Part shown: in pieces, positions 1 through 7,189 of the stretch | How positions within the stretch are numbered: the first letter of the stretch is position 1 | How the letters are laid out: each line of letters begins with the position of its first letter | Virus record (IMG/VR): IMGVR_UViG_3300032285_001431 | Span: 1-33,946 of that record | From: a virus | Reading direction: 5' to 3' (one strand) | DNA: 33,946 bases | Position numbers and translations under genes: made by a program | Notes under the pieces: model-generated | What the model was told of the DNA's origin: nothing | The model's database searches: none | The model's input: only the letters and a program-made list of their open reading frames with translations

Positions 1-422
1 CTGAATTCACTACCACAGGTTCTGCACTTGAAGTTGCATATGTTGCTGAAACGAATGTCAAAGTAATGCATTTTAAAGTCAGGAACTGTTCCATCAGCTT
101 GAGTAGTAGGAACAGTCGTATCAAAGTGTTTACCAAAGTGTTCTTTACTATAGTTTCTGAAACTATGAGGACCTGCTTCTTCGTGCTTATAGCAGAAGTT
201 ACATATCTTGTTTGGTTTATCGGCTAACATATCCAGACGTAATTGTTTCATCTGTTCATTGTTGAATGCTTCTTTAAGACTGGTCTGTTTAGTGTTACCA
301 AACGGAACAGTATAATCATTGCTACAGCAAGGATAGATATCCCCTTTAGGTGTTACATTTAAATGTACCCAAGGGAACATACAGAAAGTTTTACTTTCAT
401 TTAATAGATATTCTTTGTTCAT
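1..422 (-). CDS. Third radical SAM protein, cut by the window edge
   Basis: The ATG at 422-420 overlaps the TGA of the preceding gene (ATGA), and the frame stays open for 140 codons to base 1. It begins 'MNKEYLLNESKTFCMFPWVH' and continues 'GDIYPCCSNDY', 'ICNFCYKHEEAGPHSFR' and 'FDIRFSNICNFKCRTCGSEF'. The last is the radical SAM C-x3-C-x2-C motif. It parallels the upstream 409-aa protein segment by segment (same 'MNKEY' start, 'MKQLRLDM', 'FDIRFSNICNFKCR'), so the two arose by tandem duplication. The C-terminal part, including the GGEP motif, is outside the window. Confidence 0.85.
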   Translation of the reverse strand, partial: MNKEYLLNESKTFCMFPWVHLNVTPKGDIYPCCSNDYTVPFGNTKQTSLKEAFNNEQMKQLRLDMLADKPNKICNFCYKHEEAGPHSFRNYSKEHFGKHFDTTVPTTQADGTVPDFKMHYFDIRFSNICNFKCRTCGSEF

Positions 423-1648
423 AATAATCCTGCTAGTTCTGGGAATGTTTCACTAAAATCTTCCCCGCGTAGATTGTCTACTCTGTGTATTTCACTTCTA
501 AATTCATTTTTATTTTGTTCCCAAGTATCTTGAGAAAACAACCATGCAAGTGATTGTTCAGGTTGTGATTTATGCCAGTCATTAAAATTATTTTTATTCA
601 ATAAATTAATATATTTTTCTAAACTTTCCTTACCTTTAATTTTATATTCAGTCGGTAATATATGAGGTGATAAAAATGTAGGGTGTGACATGTTATATAA
701 TGAGTAGGTATGATCTGTTGAAGTATACATTTGTTTGTCTATTAAGTATTGATAGAATTCGTGTATAGTCAACAAATTAAAAATACTCAATACAGTATTG
801 GTTTGAAGTTTTATATTGGGCATCTTTTTTGCATTTATAAAGTTTTCTTCAACAATTGCCCAATCTGTTCCATGCCGTATGTACTCAGCCCGTTTACCAT
901 AATGATCTATACTTGCGTAAATATCAATTTTCTTATCAAAGTGTTTCCACAAACCAAGCAAATCTTTATCTTTAAATTTTAGATTACTTAGGTTCGTGTT
1001 ATATCGTAAAGAAATATCAGTACGACCCTGCTTTATCATTTCTTCTAATAAAATATAATGTTCTTCAGTAATTAATGGTTCTCCGCCTGCAAAATATGCA
1101 GTTTCCATATATGGTATTTGGTCTACCACCTCTTGCAAAAATTTTGGATTATCATTCTTAGGAATAATTCTAGCATAAGGTACTTTACTCTTTAAATCTT
1201 CTTGTTCCCATTGAGTACTGAATTCGGAGCCACATGATCTGCATTTGAAATTGCATATATTACTAAACCGAATATCAAAATATTTCATTTTAAATTCAGT
1301 TACTGCACCGTCGGGGGTTGTATTTTTTAGTGCTTCTTCATAGTATTCAGCATATGTTCCGTTCATGTCTTTACGAAAACTCATAATATTAAAGTTTTCT
1401 TGTTTATAGCATTTACTACACTCATGATTAGGAACTTCATTAATCATATCCAACCGCAATTGTTTCATTTTTGTAGAATTTACTATCTCCATCAATGATT
1501 GCGTTTTAGAATTGCCTACACCTTCTCGGGTAGAGCATGATTCTGCTATGCAGCACGGTGCAGCTACTCCCAGCGGGGAAGTGTGTATATGTATCCACGG
1601 CACTATACAAAATGTTTTGCTTTGTGTTAAATGATATTCTTTGTTCAT
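419..1648 (-). CDS. Radical SAM protein with twitch/SPASM-like N-terminus (409 aa)
   Basis: The N-terminal 80 residues are Cys-rich: C14 in 'TFCIVPWIHIHTSP', C32-C33 in 'APCCIAESC' and C77/C80 in 'HECSKCYK'. The radical SAM motif is 'NICNFKCRSCGSEF' (C132, C136, C139) and the SAM-binding motif 'AYFAGGEPLITEE' (G188-G-E-P). The order (auxiliary cluster domain first, SAM core second) matches twitch-domain radical SAM proteins frequent in phages. It starts in an ATGA overlap with the 464-aa gene and ends in an ATGA overlap with the third radical SAM gene. It looks more AT-rich than the 464-aa gene by eye. Substrate unknown. Confidence 0.82.
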   Translation of the reverse strand: MNKEYHLTQSKTFCIVPWIHIHTSPLGVAAPCCIAESCSTREGVGNSKTQSLMEIVNSTKMKQLRLDMINEVPNHECSKCYKQENFNIMSFRKDMNGTYAEYYEEALKNTTPDGAVTEFKMKYFDIRFSNICNFKCRSCGSEFSTQWEQEDLKSKVPYARIIPKNDNPKFLQEVVDQIPYMETAYFAGGEPLITEEHYILLEEMIKQGRTDISLRYNTNLSNLKFKDKDLLGLWKHFDKKIDIYASIDHYGKRAEYIRHGTDWAIVEENFINAKKMPNIKLQTNTVLSIFNLLTIHEFYQYLIDKQMYTSTDHTYSLYNMSHPTFLSPHILPTEYKIKGKESLEKYINLLNKNNFNDWHKSQPEQSLAWLFSQDTWEQNKNEFRSEIHRVDNLRGEDFSETFPELAGLL

Positions 1649-3039
1649 TTTGGATTTAATTGGTTAACTTCTTGACATAATCTATAGAAGTTCATGTACT
1701 CTGGAAATACAGCTAGCATATCTGTGTCGCGGCGTTCATCTAATTCATTGAACCAGTTGTAGAAATCTCTACGACCTTCAATCAATTTACTTTCTGGATA
1801 GACTGTTTCTGCCATGTAATCTACTACACGCTTGAATTTCTCATATTCAACTGTGGTAAACTTATTACTTGCATTGTCATCTACATTAGCTAACATAAAT
1901 TCTAGTGCTTCGTGCATGTAGGGCATGAATTCTTCTTTAGGAAGAATGTTCATATCATACTGAATTGGGTCACGCAAGTATGGAGTATCAAAACGAACAC
2001 GATGACTTTTTATGTCATCATACCAACCATATTGATTACGCCATTCTAAAAACTTAGCCAAATACTCTTTGAATGTAGTTACACTAAAAATATTAAATGT
2101 AATCATAAATGTGATAGGGCTATTAGTACGTTGTAGATATGTGTGAAAATTCTTTTCCCACAATTCTAAGTCTAACCCTGTACGAATGTATTCAGCTTTG
2201 GGACCCCATGTATCTAAACTAGTGAATAATTTGAATGAGCGAATCTTTCCGTCATCACACAACTGTTTAACACTATCACTTAACTTTTCAATTAATGCTG
2301 TTTTGGTTCCCAAATTACTATTGATATTTAGTTCCAACCAAGGCATAGGATCATTGTCAATCTCTTTTAACAACTTCCATGTGCTTGTGTGCATCGTTGG
2401 TTCACCACCTGTTACACGCATGATGTTCAATGTCTTGCGTAATTCAGGCCACCACTTCCAAAATGCATCAACATAAGGATTTTCTTCTTCACGCTGATAT
2501 AGTTTCATCCAGTCAATATCACAGCGATGATTCTTAACTGTAGTCACAGGACCATTAGTTTTAATTTCATTGTAAAAACTTGTGCTATACTTTGGATGAC
2601 AGTAACCACACTTGAAGTTACATTCGTTACCAAAGTTAATCTCTAAGTATTCTGGATTGATGTTTTGATCCCAGGGTCCTTTAACAGTCTGTTCATAACG
2701 TTCTTCTGTAAAAATACTTGCATTACGTATATGACGGTCACTGATATATTCTGGACCCATTGCTTCAATGTTCCAGCAGTATTGACAACCAGTTGGCTTG
2801 CCGCCCTCTAACATTAGTTTACGTTCTTCTTTTTTCTGAATTGTATTGTGTAATGCAGAAGGATTATCTTTTAATTCAGCGAGAGGAATCTTGTGCGGTT
2901 GAGGATGATAACAACTATGTGTCTCCCCTGATTGTAAGTACATAGTTACATGATGAAATTTAGCAAGACAGAAGGTAGGTCCTACTTCATTGTCAATTTT
3001 TATCTTTATATCTTGTATTCGTTGGTGTTCACTACTCAT
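1645..3039 (-). CDS. Radical SAM protein with Cys-rich N-terminal extension (464 aa)
   Basis: The radical SAM cluster motif C-x3-C-x2-C is seen in 'NECNFKCGYCHP' (Cys 142, 146 and 149 counted from an ATG at 3045) and the SAM-binding motif in 'RVTGGEPTMHT' (G213-G-E-P). Before it, Cys 26, 45, 87 and 90 ('TGCQYCWN') form a Cys-rich N-terminal part like a SPASM/twitch domain placed in front, which would bind a second iron-sulfur cluster. I place the start at 3039 (third codon of the longer frame): AAGGATGGTA gives it a ribosome binding site at good spacing and its ATG overlaps the upstream stop (TAATG), while the ATG at 3045 has none. Substrate unknown; relatives act on peptides or sugars. Confidence 0.8.
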   Translation of the reverse strand: MSSEHQRIQDIKIKIDNEVGPTFCLAKFHHVTMYLQSGETHSCYHPQPHKIPLAELKDNPSALHNTIQKKEERKLMLEGGKPTGCQYCWNIEAMGPEYISDRHIRNASIFTEERYEQTVKGPWDQNINPEYLEINFGNECNFKCGYCHPKYSTSFYNEIKTNGPVTTVKNHRCDIDWMKLYQREEENPYVDAFWKWWPELRKTLNIMRVTGGEPTMHTSTWKLLKEIDNDPMPWLELNINSNLGTKTALIEKLSDSVKQLCDDGKIRSFKLFTSLDTWGPKAEYIRTGLDLELWEKNFHTYLQRTNSPITFMITFNIFSVTTFKEYLAKFLEWRNQYGWYDDIKSHRVRFDTPYLRDPIQYDMNILPKEEFMPYMHEALEFMLANVDDNASNKFTTVEYEKFKRVVDYMAETVYPESKLIEGRRDFYNWFNELDERRDTDMLAVFPEYMNFYRLCQEVNQLNPK

Positions 3040-3992
3040 TACCATCCTTCAATTCTACGGATAACATCCATCTCAGTTACGAGTGGACCTAAATTATGCT
3101 TGTCAGCGTTGTAGTGACGTTTAAAAAACTTACTTTGTTCTTTGCTCAATGTACACATAGGTAACCCAAGTTTGTCGTGTAATGCTGCACCTAATAGTGT
3201 AGCTTCACGTTCTGGATCTCTATATTCTTGTTCTTCCCACAATGTAATATAGTTATCAAACCATTGAACATTAGTATGTTCCCAATCAGTTAACATAGTC
3301 ATGTATGTACCTAATCGTGCGCCATAGATAGCCCAAATGCCATTCTCAACATCAGCGCCTACGTTATGCCAAATAGTCAAGTTGTTTAAGTTACGACTAG
3401 CGACTGTAACTTTGAATGTGTCAATGTCAGGCTTAGCACCCTTATCAAGAACCATCTTTACACCTTCACGAAAGCCTGCACGCCATGCTTGAAACGGAGT
3501 ATAGTTAGGATAAGTAGTAGAATAGCAGTCATACATTGCCCAATATAAGTTATCTTTGCTATCTAAACAGAAGTCAGCGATACGTGACACATCACCATCA
3601 GTTTGATTTTCATGTGTTTTCATATTAGCAACATAGGTCTTAGTCCAGCTACTCATACCACCGTTGCCATAACGCAATCCATTGATACTGTTAACAGCTT
3701 TCCAACGAAATTGTGCTAGTTGATACTTAGGGTCTTTATCAGTAAAGTCTAGTTGCATATTGAAGAAACTTTCATCTGGCATGTTATCACCGTCAATCAA
3801 AATGAATCGTTCAGTATCACTGGCTTCACCTGCTGCCTTATGTGCAGCATCACTACCTTTAACTCCGTCAACACGCTTTGCCCACGGAATCATGTTCTTA
3901 ATCTTTAGCCAGAATTCTTCTTTCTGTGGCTCATCATAGCTAAGATAGATACAATCTAAATCCGCTACGTCAATAATATCATTGGAGTTCAT
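3039..3992 (-). CDS. GT-A-like glycosyltransferase (317 aa)
   Basis: It begins 'DVADLDCIYLSYDEPQKE' (about residues 8-25), continues 'MIPWAKRVDGVKGSDAAHKA' (about 34-53), and has 'ERFILIDGDNMPDESFF' (about 61-77) with D67-G-D69 as the metal-binding D-x-D. Later 'FQAWRAGFREGVKMVLDKG' and a C-terminal part with 'GARLGTYMTMLTDWEH' follow. The layout fits a family 2-like or related GT-A transferase; it differs clearly from the two GT8-like proteins upstream. It overlaps the 113-aa gene by 14 bases. The start has only a weak ribosome binding site (TGGAAA), in line with translational coupling. Confidence 0.72.
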   Translation of the reverse strand: MNSNDIIDVADLDCIYLSYDEPQKEEFWLKIKNMIPWAKRVDGVKGSDAAHKAAGEASDTERFILIDGDNMPDESFFNMQLDFTDKDPKYQLAQFRWKAVNSINGLRYGNGGMSSWTKTYVANMKTHENQTDGDVSRIADFCLDSKDNLYWAMYDCYSTTYPNYTPFQAWRAGFREGVKMVLDKGAKPDIDTFKVTVASRNLNNLTIWHNVGADVENGIWAIYGARLGTYMTMLTDWEHTNVQWFDNYITLWEEQEYRDPEREATLLGAALHDKLGLPMCTLSKEQSKFFKRHYNADKHNLGPLVTEMDVIRRIEGW

Positions 3993-4320
3993 ATACGTTT
4001 AATTTCCATTTAGTCACTGAACCTTGATTAGTGATTATGCTAACATCATCACTTGCACACATGATAGCATCATCAACATCACTAGGCATCAATTTATAAA
4101 CAACCGCATTAGGTTGTGCCCGTGATATCTTTCCGTCAATTACTCTAACATCTGGGCGCCCTTCAGCGAATGTTATTGCATCTACAACAATATAATTACC
4201 CTCTACAGATTTATCACCCGTATAGCAAATTACTGCGCCCTTGTCATCATAATATAATCTAAACTCAGGAGCTTCAATCTTGGGTGCTTCCCACGTAATT
4301 ACATAATCTTCTTCGTTCAT
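3979..4320 (-). CDS. 113-aa hypothetical protein of the cassette
   Basis: A small beta-rich acidic protein: 'APEFRLYYDDKGAVICYTGD' (about residues 17-36), 'GNYIVVDAITFAEGRPDVRV' and 'WKLNVYELQ' at the end. No known domain, signal peptide or membrane segment. I have seen similar short proteins next to glycosyltransferases in aquatic phages, but the role is unknown. It sits between two transferase genes and overlaps both (4 and 14 bases), which suggests a partner function, perhaps binding an enzyme or acceptor. Confidence 0.7.
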   Translation of the reverse strand: MNEEDYVITWEAPKIEAPEFRLYYDDKGAVICYTGDKSVEGNYIVVDAITFAEGRPDVRVIDGKISRAQPNAVVYKLMPSDVDDAIMCASDDVSIITNQGSVTKWKLNVYELQ

Positions 4321-5072
4321 AATACTATCTTATCACAAAAATTCTTCACATGATAGTGAAATGGATACTGCTGTGGAACAGTTTGTACTCTAATCTGATT
4401 AGGTAAGCATTCATAAATGAAAGTATCTGTCCAATCCTCTGTGGGATTACCATTGATATATTGCTTCATATGAACCATACTCATTTCAGTAAAGTTGGGT
4501 AATGTAGTTTTTTCGTGCCCTATAATATGAGATGCAATAGCGTAAACCCAGTCAGTAGTTGCTGTTTCATCTGGATTACATTTTAATATTTTTTTATACT
4601 CTTCCCAATTAGTAAAAACATCTTTAACTATATTAAAAAATTCTTTTGCTGTATCAGATTTTTTAAAATAAGTTATAGCATTATAAACGTCTGGTAACTT
4701 ATTATCATCAATAAATCTTCTATAGAATCTTATGTCAGATATTTCTTGCTTAAAGTTTCTAATTGTCCCTGATATTACAACATCTCTATCTTTGAGTACA
4801 TCCCACCAATGGTCAATATTTCTTGGGATATACATATCTGCTTCTAACTTTATTGTATAATCATATGGACTTGCTTCATACACTTGCCAGTCATTGATTA
4901 GTTTCCAATCGCTATCTGGTGCTAGATCACCGTAGGGTAGCATGTCAGTTGTAATGATTGTTATGTTGGCGTCAGGCATTACTCTGTGTATGCTTTTCTT
5001 CAATGTTTCTGCACACTTAGTGTAACTAGTACTCTTGGTGTCTTGAGCCATTATTACGAAACCTTTATTCAT
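4317..5072 (-). CDS. GT8-like glycosyltransferase, second paralogue (251 aa)
   Basis: GT-A type: 'GFVIMAQDTKSTSYTKCAE' at the start, 'NITIITTDMLPYGD', then 'WQVYEASPYDYTIKLEADMY' (about residues 62-81), where the D-x-D position of its neighbour is E77-x-D79. 'VYNAITYFKKSDTAKEFF' (about 129-146) corresponds to the family's second conserved block. 'YEASPYDYT' against 'YELSPYDET' in the upstream protein shows common origin. Glu-x-Asp can still bind metal in some GT-A enzymes. The gene ends in ATGA, shared with the 113-aa gene. Confidence 0.75.
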   Translation of the reverse strand: MNKGFVIMAQDTKSTSYTKCAETLKKSIHRVMPDANITIITTDMLPYGDLAPDSDWKLINDWQVYEASPYDYTIKLEADMYIPRNIDHWWDVLKDRDVVISGTIRNFKQEISDIRFYRRFIDDNKLPDVYNAITYFKKSDTAKEFFNIVKDVFTNWEEYKKILKCNPDETATTDWVYAIASHIIGHEKTTLPNFTEMSMVHMKQYINGNPTEDWTDTFIYECLPNQIRVQTVPQQYPFHYHVKNFCDKIVL

Positions 5073-5874
5073 AATTAATCAACTCCATAAAGTTTTCTTT
5101 ATTCATTACATGAAAGTCCATATCTTTTATGGTAGTGTATTCTTTGCGAATTTTACCCCTATTCCAGTTATCAAACATCACCGTGTATTCAGTATTAAAT
5201 TCATCATCATTGTTGCGATATACACTGGTGTTTTTTCCAACATGTAATAAGTTCCATGGTATTACATCTTCAATCGGGGTAGTATGTCCATTTGCAATTC
5301 TAGTAGCAAGTGTAAGTGCATAATCATTGCGGAAGGTTACTGATATGAAACCATGAATATTTGCATAGTGTTCAAAATTCTTTTGAACCATTTCCAAACA
5401 TTCAAAGATTTGTTTCGCTCTTTGTGTTTTCTTAAAAGTAACTACCGTAGCCCATAATGTATTAAAACTATATACGCTTAAAACTTCTTGGGGAACTTTG
5501 GGGTGCATTAAGAAACTAGTTGTGTCGTGACAGCAAAAGTCAGTAGGTAAGTCAAATGTTTTTAATAACTTATCCGAGTTAACCATATAGTCAGTATCTA
5601 ATAGTAATGTTTCGTCATATGGACTTAATTCATATGCACGATATCTTCCTTTATTGATCCAAACGCCCCAATCTCGTCTATTGTTTTTGTCAGCTTCTAC
5701 TATAGTAACTGAATCAAAACTGTATTCTTCATATTCCGGCAATGAATCAGCGTCTGTTATCAATGTAACAGGTAGACCCAAAAAGTGATTTACACGTTTA
5801 GCAGTTGCTACTGCCATTTCATAGTAGTTATATTTTGGGCTATTAAATGCAAAAAGTAATACACCTCTGCTCAT
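5065..5874 (-). CDS. GT8-like glycosyltransferase (269 aa)
   Basis: An alpha/beta protein of GT-A type. The N-terminus 'GVLLFAFNSPKYNYYEMA' is a nucleotide-binding strand-helix start, followed by 'VTLITDADSLPE'. The metal-binding D-x-D is seen in 'ETLLLDTDYMVNS' (D93-x-D95), preceded by 'RYRAYELSPYD'. Later 'FNTLWATVVTFKKTQRAKQI' (about residues 138-157) is typical of the family. The likely reaction is transfer of a sugar from a nucleotide sugar; the donor and acceptor cannot be read from sequence. It overlaps the 101-aa gene by 4 bases and the next transferase gene by 8, so they are probably translated together. It is a paralogue of the next protein. Confidence 0.78.
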   Translation of the reverse strand: MSRGVLLFAFNSPKYNYYEMAVATAKRVNHFLGLPVTLITDADSLPEYEEYSFDSVTIVEADKNNRRDWGVWINKGRYRAYELSPYDETLLLDTDYMVNSDKLLKTFDLPTDFCCHDTTSFLMHPKVPQEVLSVYSFNTLWATVVTFKKTQRAKQIFECLEMVQKNFEHYANIHGFISVTFRNDYALTLATRIANGHTTPIEDVIPWNLLHVGKNTSVYRNNDDEFNTEYTVMFDNWNRGKIRKEYTTIKDMDFHVMNKENFMELINYE

Positions 5875-6176
5875 CTTTTCTTCTCTAGTTCAGACCATTC
5901 ATTGTGCCATTCTTCCATAACGGTTTTATAAGTGTCGTTAAGTTTGTGAAGCAGATCAATTCTATTAACTTTGACTGGGTTATTAAAGGTATCTATTAAG
6001 ATCACCCGTTCATCAGTAGATGCGTTTAAAAAGTTTATAGTTTCTAAATTGGCTTTCCAAAGACCAGACTGGTCGGCTACGATAAATTTACTATCGTACT
6101 TGTCTTTAAGATATGCTTTGGCTGAGTTATGATTGAAGCGGGCTTTGGCTTCACTGATTAATGTCTTTGTATCCAT
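5871..6176 (-). CDS. 101-aa conserved-type hypothetical phage protein, first gene of the cassette
   Basis: Mostly helical, with 'ISEAKARFNHNSAKAYLKDK' (about residues 7-26), a short alpha/beta middle with 'FIVADQSGLWKA' and 'ERVILIDTFNNPVKVNRIDL', and a Trp/Glu-rich helix 'EEWHNEWSELEKKR' at the end. No known domain; I recall similar short proteins beside sugar-transfer genes in T4-like aquatic phages, without a known role. The stop overlaps the next ATG (ATGA). A strong AGGAG ribosome binding site lies 5 nt before the ATG but within the hairpin at 6164-6211. Confidence 0.75.
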   Translation of the reverse strand: MDTKTLISEAKARFNHNSAKAYLKDKYDSKFIVADQSGLWKANLETINFLNASTDERVILIDTFNNPVKVNRIDLLHKLNDTYKTVMEEWHNEWSELEKKR

Positions 6177-6211
6177 GAGTACTCCTATGAGTATTTAGAT
6201 GGATACAAAGA
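6164..6211 (-). promoter_or_regulatory. Long hairpin covering the ribosome binding site and start of the 101-aa gene
   Basis: Bases 6211-6199 of the coding strand (TCTTTGTATCCAT) are the exact reverse complement of 6176-6164 (ATGGATACAAAGA), a 13-bp perfect dyad. The second arm contains the ATG and the first four codons (M-D-T-K). The 22-nt loop holds CTAAATACTCATAGGAG plus TACTC; within it TACTC-ATAG-GAGTA can form an inner 5-bp stem that hides the AGGAG ribosome binding site. As mRNA this would occlude both initiation signals of the first cassette gene. It also contains the TCTAAATA motif. There is no T-run after it, so it is not a classical terminator. Confidence 0.7.
6192..6199 (-). promoter_or_regulatory. 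Late-promoter-like TCTAAATA inside the hairpin
   Basis: The coding strand reads CATCTAAATACTCATAGGAG, 15 nt before the ATG at 6176. If this is a promoter, transcripts starting just downstream lack the 5' arm of the hairpin, while read-through transcripts from the structural genes contain it. The start codon would then be hidden only in the longer RNA. Confidence 0.4.
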
Positions 6212-6223
6212 GACCAAGAAAAA

Positions 6224-7180
6224 TTATGATACGGTTACAGTTCCGGTAACAGAGATTGTACCCCAACTATTACTCAAATATGTTGTTTCGGGCGCTTGTG
6301 CAGTTACAGTAGTTGTTGAACCTGTACCAACTACCAATCCGTCGGGTACTTCATCCCAAAGTGTATAGATAGTAACGACACTACCTGCATCACCGTTTGA
6401 TCCCTGTGTACCATTTGATTTAACAATTACACGAATAAATGTGCTTAAGTATCCTGATGGGCCAGTTGATGCTAATTGAGTGAATACATTTGCATTACTA
6501 GTAGTAAGTGCATAATAACCTGTGTTAGTACTAATGGTAGGAGCATTGCCGCCTCCGCCAACTTTAGTAACACCGTTGTATGATACTGCGGAAATAGTTA
6601 CCGCACCTGAAGTAGGAGAACTTAATACTACTGTACCAACATTGCTTGCTAAGTTATTGAACAATAAATTAATACCTGCTGTGCTGTTAGCATGAGCACA
6701 TGTAACTTTTAATTGTCCACCTGAATTAAAGAAATATCTGGCTGCATCACCGTTTGCAAATGTCACTGTATGAGTAAATAATGCATTTGCACTCCAAGTA
6801 GAAACTGTCGTAGCAGTGTTGGCAGTAGTTGATCCTTGTGTCGCTGCGTTACCTTTACCATTATAGATAGAGGTCAAGTTAGTTGGTATAGCTGACAAGT
6901 AAGTAATTGTGCCACCTGATACAGGTGCAGTTACTGCGGTAATTGAAGTACCTTGATGTGACGCACAATTACTTGTGTAAGTTACTAAGTTACCCCATTG
7001 CCCTGTCGCGGCTACAGTATTACCTGCGCTTACAGTAGCTACTGCTGTTTGTCCATATCCTGCAGCAGTTCCACCAGTAGACCAAACTGTGTTTAGTGTA
7101 CCGCTTGTTGTGTTAGGATTTGTACCTACTAGGGTATTAAAATCCGTTGCTGATATTGTTCCATATTGTGCGTATGACAT
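6224..7180 (-). CDS. 318-aa Thr/Ser-rich virion structural protein
   Basis: The N-terminus 'YGTISATDFNTLVGT', 'LNTVWSTGGTAAGYGQTAV' and 'HQGTSITAVTAP' belong to a type of phage virion protein that I have seen beside fibre genes in T4-like aquatic phages; its role is not defined. It is very rich in Thr, Ser, Gly and Asn and has a 'GDAARYFFNSGGQLKVTCAH' segment (about residues 144-163) and a 'GGGGNAPTISTNTGYYALTT' segment (about 210-229). It is the last clear structural gene before the accessory cassette. An AAGGA ribosome binding site precedes the ATG. Confidence 0.7.
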   Translation of the reverse strand: MSYAQYGTISATDFNTLVGTNPNTTSGTLNTVWSTGGTAAGYGQTAVATVSAGNTVAATGQWGNLVTYTSNCASHQGTSITAVTAPVSGGTITYLSAIPTNLTSIYNGKGNAATQGSTTANTATTVSTWSANALFTHTVTFANGDAARYFFNSGGQLKVTCAHANSTAGINLLFNNLASNVGTVVLSSPTSGAVTISAVSYNGVTKVGGGGNAPTISTNTGYYALTTSNANVFTQLASTGPSGYLSTFIRVIVKSNGTQGSNGDAGSVVTIYTLWDEVPDGLVVGTGSTTTVTAQAPETTYLSNSWGTISVTGTVTVS

Positions 7181-7189
7181 TTATAATCC

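Noticed and set aside
6177-6198. GAGTACTC palindrome as a separate operator
   Set aside because: It is part of the larger hairpin at 6164-6211 and overlaps the ribosome binding site; the nested stems explain it without a DNA-binding protein.
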